The notes beneath the pieces are model-generated. The model had not been told where the DNA came from and did no database searches. It saw nothing but the letters and a program-made list of their open reading frames with translations. 64,000 nucleotides of DNA from Cyprinodon diabolis (lineage: Eukaryota; Chordata; Actinopteri; Cyprinodontiformes; Cyprinodontidae). Positions 12,185 to 26,111 of the stretch are shown in pieces. Location: contig CM060069.1 in assembly GCA_030533445.1 (NCBI GenBank), positions 30,758,837-30,822,836 of the forward strand. The letters run 5' to 3'. Position 1 is the stretch's first letter. Each line of letters starts with the position of its first letter. The translations under genes were made by a program, and so were the position numbers.

Positions 12185-12365
12185 CAATGGGGAAATTCAG
12201 TTTCTGCATTTGACCCATCCCCTTGGGGAGCAGTGGGTGGACATTGTGTGGCACCCGTGGACCAGTGTGGGGTTAAGGGTTTTGCTCAGGAATCCAGAGT
12301 GGAGGCTGTTGGGATCAAACCAGATGCTTGCAGCCTTTTTAGAGCACAAGAAATAGTGCCAACAT
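12185..12365 (-). repeat. tRNA-derived SINE, minus strand
   Basis: The plus strand reads 'gcatttgacccatcccct', then 'ggggagcagtggg', then a complement of a Pol III B box ('gggatcaaacc'). This is the reverse complement of the SINE body seen at 30405-30625. The 5' tRNA-like head is therefore at the right (about 12300-12365). The A box is eroded. SINEs of this type encode no protein and are mobilised by LINE machinery. Confidence 0.75.
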
Positions 12366-14534
12366 CTGCGGAGAAAGGCACACACTCTTGAATTGAAGGT
12401 TTCTGGAAGACCAACAAAACACTGAATTATTTTAGAATATTTGTTTTTGTTATCAACCAAATTTAAGTCTCAGGATTTCATTAATATTTTAAGGGATATA
12501 ATAATTTCATATTTCAACTGTTATAACTACCACAAAAAAACAAAAAAAAAACTAAAATCTTAGATCAAGTTACAACAACGTTATTTTTGAAGGCTGTTAA
12601 AATGTTCATATGTCACCTAAGAAGAATATCCCTAATCCTTAGACTATTTCCTGTCTTTACAATATAATCAAGCTTAAATGGGTATCATACACAGTTCTAG
12701 TTGAGTTTCTCCAGGTTATCCGTAGATCATTAAAATAAATCGTTTAGCCTCCCTGGGACAGGTGCACTGAGGAACCTGTCCACAGAAAGGCAAAATAAAA
12801 TAAACATGAAAGACTTAAATATCATGCAATGTCATCAGGTTAATACTGCCTGACTGACTGCAAAACCTGCCATGACTAGTAAAACTTCAGGCAAGTTTTC
12901 TCTTCTAAGATCATTAAATATGCTTAAGGTGAAATTCTACATCAGCTAAAGATCAAACAATCACAGCCAATAACTGAAAAGTTGTACGTTTTCCAAGAAG
13001 TTATTGCAGTTGTCTAGTTATTTTACCCAATAGACTTCTGCTAAAGGTGAAATTATGTCAGTTCATGCAAACTGCGATTGATTTCTAAGAATCTGTCTGA
13101 TTACTCCAACTATCCACATATAATATGCCATGTTCAGGTCAAAGGGAAATATTTATGTTCATAAAATATTTAGCTTTTGCATTCATTGTGTGGCATTGTG
13201 TGTATAAATACAGTGGTTTCCACTCATCCTCTAATTAATTTGATGCATTGCCTGAGTATACCATGGTTTGTCTTTGGCTCTATGGAAAAATATGATGGCA
13301 GTAAATTGATGTTATACAGCAACCCTCAGATTTGGGTAAATAAATTCACAAACAAGAAAGGTACATGATGAAAGTAGAGAAAATATATCCGAAAAGTATA
13401 TGCTTTAATTCCTCTTCCTGTTTTAGATAGGTTCTGTGGCATCGTACTGCAAGATTCAAAGAACAAGTCAGATCACAGCTACATAAACATGTATCATCAG
13501 CAATGCTAAGATCTTGGTCTAATGAGGCAGGGAACAGCTGCTAACACATGGGTTTTTTAATAATAGATGCAATGGGGCAATGACTCCACCACTTGCCTGA
13601 TATCACTGGCCATGGGTGGAACGAAGCTGAGATACAAGCACAGCTACAAGGTACATCTGCTGAGAACATAAAGCAAAGGGAGGCTCTTTTGGATGAGTGA
13701 AATGCTGCCATCAACATATGCCTTAACAAGACATTTAGAGAGCAGACCAGCTTGCATTTACATATAATGTTTCATCCTTTATGGCTTTAATCCCCAGATG
13801 CCTTCTAGCTTGATCACTGGAAAGTAAGCAAGTAACTGATTGCAACCGTGCATAAAACTCTGAGTATTACCTGCTTTATCCAATTCCCTTGTGACAGTTG
13901 TCTGTGCAGAATATGGTTCCAAAGTATTTCAGTGATCTAGTCCTTGTGATTTAGTATCTGTGCACACGCCAAGTACTGGAGCTTTATGTGACGAGTGTAC
14001 AAAGAAAAACCACCATAGCAGTGACTAGATTTTAAACTAGGTTGTGACATTTATGAACCTCTTGAGAAACACATATTTTGGAGTGGTTGACTTGTTTTAA
14101 GTGCTCCTTTTTGTTCTGCAGATATTTATATTTAAGAGAAAAACTGAAGACATTAGATATTTTGTCAAAGGCATATTAGAAAAAAAAAGATCAAAATTAG
14201 CCAGAAAAAGCAATAGTGTAAATCTGAGGAAAATTAACACATATTAAACATATTTCCAAGTTACATCTGTTGTTAGATGCTTTTGGATTCTATACATTTC
14301 ATAGAATAACAAATAGACAATTTTATAAGGCAATTGTATTTATATAAGTTTTATATTTGTATATTGTATATTTATACTTGTGTTGTACTTTAAATCCTGA
14401 AGTTAAGCAAAGCATCTTGCTACTAAAGCTACTGTGCTGACCAAAAGTATATCTCTGTATAATAATATGATTTGTCCTAATTTAATAGCAGAGTCATCTG
14501 CATGCTGTTATGGGAGCCTGCTCTTCATTCAAAT
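12366..14534. other. no gene recognised
   Basis: Low-complexity A/T sequence with short frames only. Nothing classifiable was seen. Confidence 0.5.
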
Positions 14535-14845
14535 GGTAAATGGCCTGTACTTATATAGCGCTTTTTCATGTCAGGAGACTTGACCAAAATGCTTTACACT
14601 ATATTCAATCATTCATCCATTCATGCACACACTGATGATGGCAAGCCATCATCATCATCGTAGCTACAGCTGCCCTGGCGCTCACTGACAGAAGTAATGC
14701 TGCTGTATACCTGCGCCACCATCCTCTGACCACCATCAGTAGGCAATACAGGTGAAGTGTCTTGCCCAAGGACACTGAAAGACAGAGCTGGGGCTTGAAC
14801 CGTCAACCCTTCGATTTCAGGGCAAACTCCTACATCCAACAACCC
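14535..14845. repeat. teleost dispersed repeat ('tatatagcgcttt' family)
   Basis: The segment contains 'ggcctgtacttatatagcgc', 'atgctttacactat', 'attcatccattcatgcacac', 'agctgccctggcgctc' and 'gtgtcttgcccaaggacac', in that order. I remember this series as a very common dispersed repeat in percomorph genomes. Its class (LINE tail or SINE) I cannot settle from the sequence. Confidence 0.65.
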
Positions 14846-16480
14846 AAATCAATTACCATTTTTTCCCTCTCCATCTTGTTTAACTATTTCATTTTTTTTC
14901 TTATCAGTTATTCTTTTGAATTAATGGTCATCTGTATTTGAGCTGTTGATTAACTGTGGGGACGTAATATTTTATTACATAAAAGTCCCAAAAAATGTGA
15001 TTTAAAGTCTGAACATGTAGTCTTTTACTTGGAAATTCAAACAGATCCGCCTTACTTTTGATCAACTGACTTCTTGTCGAAACAATCCCCTCTGCTAAAG
15101 ATTGACTTGGATTTGAAGCTTAAAGTTGCGAGGGATTCCTCACCAGATGAACTTCACAGGCGAATTTTAAAAATTGTTGTTCTGATTGGAGTGTTTGCCT
15201 CCTAATGATTGCAGTGAATTAACTTTGAGAATGGTGCAAAGCTGAAGCAAAAAGTTGCAACAGTTTTTTAAATAAATTTATAAATTTGTGAAAGTCCTGC
15301 TTGTTTCTGACCATTTACTCAGCACTCACATTAATGCTTTATGTTGTAGCCTAAAGGGCTGCAACAGATCTAGGACACTCACATTATGTGCAGTAAAGCT
15401 TTGCTTCCTGCACATGATGATACCAGCTCATTAGCTTATTGAGCTGGATTACAAAGTCCGAAATGTTGCTCTGGAGCACAAATAAAATAATCTAACTCAA
15501 CCCTTATATTCTACTACTAGATGCCTGTTAAAAATAACCCATCCTTTTATCTACTGCTGGGCAAACTTTGACAAAAGTGCCGATACCAAATTCCTCTTTA
15601 GCTTTTGAAACAGTAGCTGTGTAATTGCTTTGTTCCCCATTTTATGTGTGAGTACTCTACCCTCTGTCTCCCCACTAGGTGACACAGCTTGCATTCTTAT
15701 CATTGTCAGGGGTTGAAATGGTTGAAATTCTATATTGCAGTTTTTATCATATTTTAAATCTCTTGCTCCTTTGCCTTATCTGAGAAACATTCTAGCAAAT
15801 TGTGGGCATAATCTTGTATAGAAATCCTGTAGTGTTTTCCTGAACAAGTGAAACTTGTACATTTTGCTTGTCCCCACAATATTTCCTATTATTGTGTATT
15901 ATTGTTTATATCAAATAATTTAACATATAAACTTTTAAGGATTTTCTTTTTGCAAATATGTGTTAATATTTGTTTTAATAAAAGGTGAGAGATTAAGAAG
16001 GATCTCAGAATAAGATTAACCCTGGATTCATAAAACATGATGCTATCAGGTTTTAGCTTTAATAGCTCAATTCTGTCTGTAGTAAATCACGTCAACAATT
16101 AATGTTTGAATTGAGCAATGCTACAAAAAAGGGTTGTGGTTGTCTTTTCTAGGAAATGTGTGAAAAACATGTAAATGACTCTTTATGGTGTTGACCTACT
16201 TTAGACACCCTGTTACTGTAACCTGTTTGAATTGAGGTGAGTTAATTTGCATAATTTTGGAACACTGCCTTAGAATTAATGGTCAATTATTATGGCCAAC
16301 ATAAATCTGTGCAAGTATGTCAAGAATTATAAATAATCTTAAATGTCCCTATGAAACCATATCTGGAGTTTGCAGAGTATCAGCAGAGGTTTGTGTGTTG
16401 GGATGATGTTGGGGTGAGCAATGAATGAAACATCAAGTAATGAACATTTAGGCAAAGCATTGGCTTGGAAGGCTTCATTT
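14846..16480. other. no gene recognised
   Basis: AT-rich with no recognised repeat or exon. Confidence 0.5.
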
Positions 16481-16770
16481 TTTCGTGAGGCTTTTTTTTT
16501 TGCCATCACTACAGGTCAGACAAGACGGATAAGAATGGGAGAAGGCAGGCTCAGAAGTATGGAGGCAGAACAGGTCCGGATCAGGCAATCAGAAAACACA
16601 GGTACGCTAGAGAACTGTCAACACAGGCTCGAATAATCTGGCCCTGATTGCTGGTTTAGGGCTGGTTAAATAGAAGCTGAAGCAGGTGGATCAGAAGAGC
16701 GGGAATGAGAACTGGTAAGCAGGTGAATGAAGTGAGTAATCAGACCAGGCATCAGCGCCAAGATCATGTC
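16481..16770 (-). repeat. LTR-like repeat fragment, copy 1
   Basis: Shares ordered blocks with 58430-58735 in the same orientation: 'ggatcaggcaatcagaa', 'tagagaact.tca', 'ggctc(a)agaataatc' and 'gaggcaga'. On the minus strand a TATA-like 'tctatttaacc' precedes the shared block, which is why I suspect LTR sequence. Convincing boundaries were not found. Confidence 0.45.
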
Positions 16771-19700
16771 AAAATGTAATCTTCACTTTGTTTGACAATA
16801 CAGAGAGGATAAACAGCATAGGCCTAACCTTACCGATATAGGTCCCAAAAAAACTGGACTGTGTTGGGTGAAAAGTTAAAAAAAAAGTTTAGTTGCAGAC
16901 TATAAAGGGAATTACCTTTTTTATCCCAAATGGAGAACTGTCAAAATGGGATGTATTACCTTTACGTTCCCCACTGAAAAAAAATCATCATTATTTCGTT
17001 TAAACTTCTTAAACATGAGTATTCCACTCATGAATGGGTTTAGATCACAACAGTCTTAGTGGATGCTCTCTTTGGTACCTCTTTGGTTTTATAGTTTTAC
17101 CTTAATCTACATTTGTCTGACCATGAAAAGAACAGAGCCCCATCTATGAAATATGAGGTGCTGGTTTTTTTGTTATCAAATCTTTGTATCCATATGGTTA
17201 TATCTGACATGGTAAGTGTAAACCTTGGTAAATATAAAAAAAGCTGAATGCAAATGCACACCAGACTTTTTGGATTGTAATGTATAAAAACCACAGAGGA
17301 CTTACAGTATCTTTAACTTTAAAATTTTCTACTACTCTCTGCTAGTCTAGTTCAAAATATATCATAACCAAATTTATACAGATAAAGGGGCTAAAAAACT
17401 AAAGATATCATTGAGTATATGTTTTATGTTGATTAGAGTAGGACAGGCCCACGTTCAATTTTCTAAGGTACACTCATCCTTTCCTTCCTATGAGCCTGTG
17501 TGAACAGTCTATCAGCCCTCAGTGAGGTTATTGAGCTCAAATTACAATTGATCCTTGAAAAGATGATTGCCGGACACCTGGGAGCATGGGGACATTTTAT
17601 TTTTCCAGCTCAAGGAGAGCTGCTCTAATGCGGTACAATAAAGGACTCCTGCTATGTCAAGTAACCGCCTCCTCAATCAAAATTAAGCTTAAATATCAAT
17701 AGAATTAGGGTAGAGGATTAAGGGTAAAAAAAAAAAAGACCTGACTGCTACTGCTCTTGCTTTTCTCAGCTCGTGTGGGCTGTGCTGGTTGCAGCCTACA
17801 GTATGTCTGCATGTACATGTGTTTTTCTGACCAGATAAGAGTCAATTGAGCAAAAGGGATTCACTGCTTGCAGGCACTTGCAAGGACATTCCAAGGGCTA
17901 TCTTTGTAAGGATGCACTCATCTACTTGCCGTGAAACCAAGGAAGCCGTGTCTACCATGACCATACTGGAAACTGATTTTTTTCTGTCTTTAATGGAAGG
18001 GTATGTAAACTTTCAAGCACAACTGCATGACCTCTGCCTATCTGTGAGGTCAAGTGTATCATCTATTGAAAGAAAACATGAAGTCATTGGGATGAAGAAA
18101 GAAAGGATGTTTGTTTGAAAGTAATTAGTGATCAGGGTTGTTGCAGACTTTAATGTAGAATGATTGATTTGATTCACGTTGATTAATTCAAAATTACATC
18201 TCCGTCACTGAACCAGAGGTGTTATTTAAACAAGAGGTCTGCCTGGTTGTTTCTTGTTCCACTGATGAACAAATCATAAAATCTCTTCCAGTGCCTCAGT
18301 AAATGCAGAATGGATGTTAGTAATTCATTTCAAAAAGCAAAATATATGCATTCCTTTTATAGTATAAGATTAATATATATTGTGATATATTTTCGATTAT
18401 TTTTTTAATATAATTATGGCTTAAATGTTATACATTCCAAATTAAGTTTCTCTGAACAATATGGATGTTATGCAAAGGACATGATAAACCATTATATGTA
18501 GATCCATGTAATGTGTAGTGAATGCAAGACTTTTCTATGTACTGTGCCAAGGGTATTAGAGTAGTTATAGGTACTTTTGGCAGTTTGGTCCCATGCCAAG
18601 TCCTCCAAGTAAATAAAATCACTGCTTCCATAAATCTTATCAGCAGAGGGAAGCATAAAGTGCTATATGCCTTCCCAGTAGATATCTACACTGACATTGG
18701 AAGTGATAAAACACAAAGAACCAACACCAACAGTTGGCATGACTCCACAAATCATCACTGACTTCACATTGGAACACAAGCATCTTGGATTGTTTGCTTC
18801 TCTACTTGTTCCTAGACTCTTGGATCTCTATAGCTCAGGTAAAACAAACTAGACTGTGATTTTCTTTAATGAAGGGCATATCACAAATAATACAACAGTT
18901 GCAGACAATGTCCTTCATACTTATTTGTGTGACAACTAATGCTACACAGCTGTTCCCCGCCATTTCTCAAACATTTGTGGGCTTCATCTGAAAATACTGT
19001 TCTATGGATATTAAGCTTTTTTTTAAACACAAACTTTGTTTAAAGGAAAGTAAGTTTCTTTGTTTTTGTTATTATCACTTAGACCATGTCAAGTGGTCAC
19101 TATGCAACATTTCTCCTTCATGTGAGAGATTTTTTTCGCGGGGGGGGCGGGGTAACGTCCATTACATGTAAGCCATAAAAACATTCTTTTTATTAACAAC
19201 TCACCATTGTCATTGTTAGTTATTTTAAGCAAACTGAATAAAAAAAGTTATTAGAACTATATTATAAAAAACAGCTTTTATCAAATGATACAAAATGAAG
19301 AAAATCAGAAAAAAATTTACAAAAAAAATGTTTAAAAATTAATCTAAGATTCATTTATAAGAAAATTCATACTTGAGTAGAAACTGTATTTTAAAATACA
19401 ATAAATTTTAACTTTGTTGTTGACGTTGCCATGTGCGGATTAAAAAGAAAGATATTTTTATATCCCAAAATTAAAACATGCAAAGAATGCATTGTTAACC
19501 AGCAACCAATTTCAAGGACATTGTATTCATTATCATTTACAATTACAATAGTTTTCCTTTGTCCTTCTTTGCATTCAGTCAATTACTTAGAATAATAGAA
19601 ACGCAGTCTCTGAGATGTAAAATTCTGAATCAGGTATTGTATGAATAAATAAGGAATTATATTCTGAAACCAACCACTTCCCTTTCTCACAGTGCCAAAT

Positions 19701-22700
19701 CCTGCTGTTTTCAGAGAATTCAAAATGTCAGAGAGGCTTGAGCTTCAGCTCTAATGACGCAAAAGTTATAACAACAATTGGAAGGAAGTTTATGCCCCAA
19801 GTAGACATAGAGCATAATTTACTCTACAGGAAGTGAATGTTAAAAAAACCAAAGACTGATCAGAATATTTTGGCCAATTTTTTTATTTGTAGTCTCCTCT
19901 TCTGAAACTCTAAATATCATGGTTTGTGGTTGTGAAGAACCATGAAAGATGCATGGTTATAAAAAGAACAGGTGTATAACTGGCTGGATGAACTCACTGA
20001 TGTGTAATTACAGAAATCAAGAGGACAATAACAGAAAGCCCAATAAAGAACAAACAGTTCTTAAATCCAAGTGGAGGGCTACATTGAATATAGCTCAATA
20101 TGGTTTAATCAGATGAAAAAAAGCAACTGCAAATGATGACAATAAAATAAGAACTGTTCTTTTCTGTTATTTTCAAAGGTAGATTTTAACTTGTGTTTAT
20201 GCTATAAAAAATGTCTAATATTTTTTGTTACTTATTTGAGAAAGTGAAACTTCATTATTATACATTTATAAAAGTGACAATTCAAGCTTTTTTCCAGAAT
20301 ATTTTGCTGAATCTACACACTTTAAGTGAAAGTTAAGTAAGAGGACGAATGCGGTAGGGAAAGGTGTACAAGCAACAGGGATAACATATCAAATAATAAT
20401 TCTCTTGTGTCCTTTATGTGTCTACTTGTATAGGCCCATCACTTCATTCTGCAGAATTATATATTTCTGGAACATGATAAACAAAACTATTCATCACAAC
20501 TTTAAAAAGGTTATATTTTTCAATCCATGTTGAAAACAGTAAATAAAGTTGTGCTCGCAAACAAAATATTATATATTGATTTTAATACTGTAGCAGCCAT
20601 TCAAAGTGGCCCTTTCCATTCAAAAGCCAGCCGAATGGCAGCAAAATACTCTTCAAATTGGACATGCATTTCTTTTTACTCTGACTCCACCCTTTCACTG
20701 AATTACAGGGTCTGACCAGGAGATAACACTTCTCTTTAGATCTTAATGTCCACAAATCATGACAGAAAGAATATTTTAGATGTTTAAAAAGGAATTGTAG
20801 GGCACTAGCCAAGGGCCCACCAAGGAAAGTGGGGAAATTAAAAATTTACTACTACTGTATGTTCACTGTTCTCTAAAATCTATAAAGTCAACTAATGCTG
20901 TCGTATTATTGACATCCAATAGCCATCTTTAAATAACTATGAAAAGAAAAACATACCTTAAAATGTAAATTTGAGACTCAATTACAATTCATTGGCAATG
21001 GTTCTTGATAGTCTTAAATGTAGTAAACAGCAAATATACTCAACAAATATGCATCTTTATTGAGGTAAATTTGGATTTGAAATATGTTCAGGTTGTAATT
21101 TTTGGGCTAATGTCTCCATTTGGTATTAAAACCATTCTATAAGATGATTGGCTCAACTCCGTTCATCTTCTGGGACTCTTCAAGAATCCTCTACTCTGTC
21201 AGGTCTGTAGAAACGTCCCCTCTGTTTAACACTTTGTTTTAGATGCATGTATCCAGGTCAGACCTTTGGTACTAGCATGTTTTCCCAAGCCTCAGGCCAA
21301 AGGTTAGGTTTTGAACTCAAGTATTCTTCAGATTATGCCTCTTCTGTAGCTGTGTGACTTCTCTGATCCATCATCCCTGGTTGTTCTGGGCCCTTTGGGT
21401 ATACAATATCGCTTATCAGCAGAAGAGCGACCTTTTCACTCCTTATCAGTAACCCTTTTTTTTCATACATTAACTCTCAAAAGCAAATAAAACACATCCA
21501 GTTCCTGAAGAATGCATAAAGTTTGGGGAAAAACACATAAGGCACACATGACGTTTCGCAAATGTCAAGGAAACACATGCAAATAAGTCACAATTTGAAG
21601 TGCATATTTGCCCCTGACTGACCTTTGCAACAATATTGTTTATTTACATCACAGACTGCACATTCTCACTGCAGCTCCTACCAACTAGACAGTTTTATTG
21701 TTCAATGACCCACTGTTGTGTTACTCTTGGCTGATTCCTCTTTACCATCCCTCGGGGAGATTCAGTTTGCCAGCTTGATCAAGCCTGTGCAGTCATTTGG
21801 AGCCAACAGAAGCACCCAAACAAAGCAACACAAAACTGTTTTTTATCTGAAGTGAATTGTAAACTTGCTTTTTTGTCCTTAAAACTGTTTGAGTTTAAAA
21901 AATACGAGCAATCTGTCACCAAAAACAGTGCTCTTTTTCATCCATCTATGGAAACTTCTACTTTTTACTTTTAATGTTCTTCAGGTTTTAGCTTCCCTGT
22001 TTTGTCTTTTTCTTTCTGTCTCAGAGTGCCTCATGCCCATCTGCTTCATAGTTTTTGAACAAGTTGTTTAATATAATTGTCCTTAATGCTCTTTGTAAAT
22101 TTTGTTATCAACATAGTGGATATTCTTTGACGCTAGTTGCATATGTTATTAAATTCAAAATGTGCTGGCTTTGTGCAGATTATTGGCTTTAGCTCACTAG
22201 AAGCATTGCAAAACTAATGTTGCCAGTATTAGTTGGATGGGAAGCCTTCCAAACTTATAGAAATTAGTTGTCATTAGTATCTTTGCAAGGCTATATTCAA
22301 ATCTGTTCTATGATTAGATGCGTATCTTGATTTTTTTACTGAAAATCCTTGGCATAAACAGTGCATTTACTTAAAGAGTGGATTAATTGCCCAATGATGA
22401 ACAGGTGATGTAGGATAAATCTGGTGAAGGAAAAACCAAACCAAAGATAAACTAAAAGAGGGTCAAGGTTTATGCATTTCATTGCCCTCTATATGTATTG
22501 GCTCAGCTCAGAAAATGTTATGCGGTAGCATGGCCTAACTCTGAGAAAAAAAATGAATAACAAGCCACAAAAATCTTAATACATCTGCTGAGTGCAGCTT
22601 AATAAAAAAATTAATAAATCAGGAATTGAGAAATATTGTTAACAATACAACAGGTTTCACACTTATTGACATATATAACATTTAATTTAATTTACCTAAA

Positions 22701-23629
22701 ATGAGCTATTTATGTATTTTTAACAAAATGTTTAGAACCTTTTAATTAGTCTTCCAAAACTCTCCGTGCCTTCGGGCAAGAATATCTTGTAAATCAGATC
22801 ACATTTTTTTTTTAATTCAGTCTTTTAAAATGGAAAGCCCTCATTTAAGTAATGCAGATGTGTGTTAATCAGCATTCAGAGCAATTAAATCCAGTAATTA
22901 AAAAGTTCTAAACAAATGGATCCAATGAAACACACAGAACAAAGCTTAAGTTTATCTCTCCACCCTGCTTAGGTAATAGATTCCTATTAGAGAAAGTCTG
23001 CAAGGATTGGCATCTTGGGGTCACAGAGTTTCCATAGCAACTCTTAGATGTTATCAACTTGCAGATCGGTTGCTTGAGAGACAAAAAAGAACTTTGCCAC
23101 ATGCCATTGGAACTTTAACTGAAACTAGGCCCCTTGGTCAGGTGAAACTGAGTTACCTTTTCTTCAACAATCTAGTTTAGTGCTGTCCTATTGGTAAAAT
23201 AGTTTTTAGCAAAGTTTTAGTAGCAGGGGTAGCGATTGTTATCATATGTTTTTATGTGTTTGTTAGTTTTTTTTCACATGATATTAGGATTTACATATCT
23301 TTCCATTGGCTGCCAATTACTCAAAATCAGGTGTCAGCAACACAAACTGTTCAAAGAGCCATATTGGACCAAAAAACCCCCAAAAGAAATCTGTTTAGAG
23401 CTGAAAAAAATCTCAGAGACTTATATAAGCCTCGTATGGCAACACTGGCACTAACCATATTAGCCCACTATAGAAAAAAGGACTACGTAAGCTTAGAAAT
23501 ATAATAAGCATTCATGATTAAATGTTTATCCTGGAGCAAATGTCACATCATGTGACTACTCTGCTGTATGATATTTGGTGCTTTAAGTTTGAATTCCATA
23601 GTAGCATTAGGTGAGGGAGAAGCACTGGA
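16771..23629. other. long stretch without recognised genes or elements
   Basis: Nearly 7 kb of AT-rich DNA. Frames are all under 91 codons and none shows a family motif. There is a G-run (19138-19152), AT-rich tracts (for example 18360-18420) and a stretch near 19097 resembling the tip of the TTAA element at 36166 ('cactatgcaacattt'). Parts could be conserved non-coding DNA, which cannot be judged from one genome. Confidence 0.45.
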
Positions 23630-24125
23630 AGCTCTTAGCGCGTCGCGTTCATGGCTCGCTGCCCTTCACCTCGCGGTTTGTGTGTATTAGGTTTAGTTGC
23701 ATTGAGGAAATTGAGACAAAGACGATAAAGGAATCTTTCTATGATGGACATGTTGGGAGGAGTTGATTGATTCATGAGGAACCAAGAAAGAACTGACATC
23801 CATCAGAGCAGTGCTCTCGAACTCCGAAATCCCACATCCTCCATCACCTACATTCCTTGGTGTTATTTTTATTTTTAGGATTTGGGGAAAAAATTTAAGA
23901 AAGTTCACATTGCTGCATAAGAGCGCTACCTGTTTGATCTGTGGACGGTTTTCCATGCTTAAAACAAAGTTAAAAGCAATGGCGAAGTTTGGAGATGCAA
24001 TCAACTTCTTAAATCTATCTTTGCGCCCCTCTAATTTATCTAGAAGTAGCTTACTGCAATCGCACTTTTTCTCTTACTCCCAATTTCCTCCCCAGCAAAC
24101 ATACAAGTAATCCTTCCGCATCGGT

Positions 24126-24270
24126 AATAAAAGCAAATGATTGGGGCTGCTGGAGGAGGTGTGTGTGGATCGGGAAGTCTGGGCATCTCTGCTTAGACTG
24201 CACCTTCCACGACCCGCCATTGGAAAAGCGGAAGAAAATGGATGGATGAATGGATGGATGGATTGGGTCC
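24126..24270 (+). mobile_element. 5'-truncated RTE/Rex3-like LINE 3' end
   Basis: The sequence 'gggaagtctgggcatctctg ... cgacccgcc ... aagcggaagaaaatggatgg' ending in a short TGGA tail matches my memory of the 3' end of fish RTE-clade (Rex3-like) elements. That region follows the reverse transcriptase and ends in TGGATGG repeats. Only the last 140 bp or so is present, as is usual for 5'-truncated LINE insertions. Confidence 0.7.
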
Positions 24271-24406
24271 TTTCTTCTTTGAATCATCTGTTCTCATCAG
24301 CTATCTTCCTTTATTTCCCCTTTGGGATCCATGCCCTGAGAAACACCTGCCGCTTTGTTTCCAACAGCCACCTGTCTGGCACCATGCCGCGCCACGCCGA
24401 AACATA

Positions 24407-24520
24407 TGTTGCACGCTAGGACATAAATCTATGTCCTAGCGTGCAACACATTTGTTTTAATCTATCTATTAAAACAAATGAAAATCCATCTTTTTCAATT
24501 TTCATAAATTTTTGAAAAAG
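24407..24520. repeat. three consecutive hairpins
   Basis: Hairpin 1: perfect 19-bp arms (24407-24425 and 24430-24448) around a 4-nt loop. Hairpin 2 follows at once: perfect 13-bp arms (24449-24461 and 24468-24480) around a 6-nt loop. Hairpin 3: 9-bp arms (24490-24498 and 24512-24520). A tRNA-like stretch with a weak B-box-like 'ggttcaaat' follows near 24530-24580. No transposon family was identified. Confidence 0.85.
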
Positions 24521-24869
24521 TCGAGTGAGCGGCAAGGGGGGCGCTAAGGTACCGCACGCTGATCCCTGGTTCAAATTAACAGCAGATTAACATTTATAGG
24601 ATTAGAATTTTATGAAAATTTTAAAGCACTGACACATTCTCATAGAACATTATCCAAAAGTTTACAGTCAGAAAATGTGACTTATATATGTACTTTATTG
24701 CTTTGGTCATGAGGTGACAAACGAACATGCGGTTAATATAAATATTTGTAGACTAATGTATTAACATAGAATTACATTATGCTACAAATATTTTGAATAT
24801 ACGTGTGTGCCGAGATCCTTTTGTTGTTGGGTTTTTTTTTTTTTTGTTCATGTTTTTTTTCCTCAAACA

Positions 24870-26035
24870 GGAAATGTGTCAGTACAGGATCCAGGGCTTT
24901 TCTAAGTTTGTGTCCATGGTGGGAGGGGTCAGCTGCATTCTTATTGGGTTCCTCACTGGGTTCCTGAGGTGTACAATTCCTATAGAGAAGGCAGATTGCA
25001 GCCAATTATCCTCTCTGCAGAGGGAATGATTTGCTGCACCCTGCCCTTGACCCTGGTAGTGACACCACCCTACAAGATGGTGATGAAGAAGAGAGAGGTT
25101 GGACTCAAGGATGGTGGAGTAGAGGAACACCATCATTGTCTCGGGCAGAATAAACATCTTCAGTATTTGAAGGAAATATACCCTCTGCAGTGTCTTCTTG
25201 TTGAGGGAGGTAATGTTCAGCTCTCACTTGAGGTTCTAACCAATAATGGTCACTGGGAAGTGAAAGAAGTAAAAAGTGGCGACTGGATAGTTGCACAGGA
25301 TTATGGGGAAAAGTGAGACTCCTATCTCTTTCCAAAGTCCTTGACTATCTCTGGTTGGCATCTCTGGCTGCCAACTTCTGGAGCTTGACAGGCTGGTAAA
25401 TGGAGGGACAGCAGTTTGTGTGCAGAGAACAGAGCAGAGGGGAAAGAACAAAGCCTTAAGGAAAACTGGTGCTGTTGGTCCTGGACTCAGAGACCTGTTC
25501 TCCCAGCTTCACATTTTACTTCCTGTCTGTCAAGAAGTCTGTGATACACCTGCAGGTAAAGTCGGGCACAGATGATGGTGTTAAAGGTAAAATTTAGGTC
25601 CGTAAACAGGATACTGCCAAAGGTTTTGGAGAGTCCAGAGGCTGCAGAATGTAGTGAAGAGCCATGTGTATTGCTTCATGAATATAACTGTTGGCACTGT
25701 ACTGTAGGCAAGCTGCAACAGATCCAGAAGTGGGTTTGTTATCTATTTAAGGTGGGTCAGAAAAAGGGGCTTTAATTACTTAACTACCATATAGGTAAAG
25801 GTGAGAGGTCTGTAGTCATTTGTTCTGTGGTCCTCATTTTTGGGGGACAGGGATGATTGTGGAGGCTATTAGGCAGACTGGCACATGGTTTGTCTCCAGT
25901 GAGGTGTTAAAAATGTCTGAACACCAGAGACAGCTGATCAGCAAAGTGCTTTAGGGTGGATGGGGGACAACAGCAGGCTCCAGCTGCTTTGTGGGGTTCG
26001 TGCTTCTTAGACATTTTACTGTCTTCTGTTTTTGA
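24870..26035 (-). pseudogene. degenerate LINE reverse transcriptase (L2/Rex1-like)
   Basis: Read on the minus strand, from right to left, the sequence encodes pieces of a non-LTR reverse transcriptase in the expected order. A 'STIIPVPQK' block lies near 25850-25880, then 'ILFTDLNFTFNTIICA' (about 25565-25612), which resembles the ILF.DFSSAFNTI motif before the catalytic region. A 3'-side block '..VYFLQILKMFILPE...' (about 25110-25190) is typical after the palm. Stops and frameshifts interrupt every frame. The left edge is thymine-rich on the plus strand (24830-24865), consistent with an A-rich 3' tail. The clade (L2 versus Rex1/Babar) is uncertain. Confidence 0.75.
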
Positions 26036-26111
26036 AATGGAGGGGACAGTGCAGTGTGGTTATTTATAGTAATAATTAAATTAACCCGTTCAAAGAAATT
26101 ACAAATATAAA

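Noticed and set aside
16157..16782. Solo LTR with AAATG duplications around the LTR-like fragment
   Set aside because: A TG...CA interval with matching 5-mers exists, but the second copy of the repeat (58430) does not share its left part, so the match may be chance.
19097..19152. Remnant of the TTAA element
   Set aside because: Only about 15 matching bases ('cactatgcaacattt'). Too short to call.
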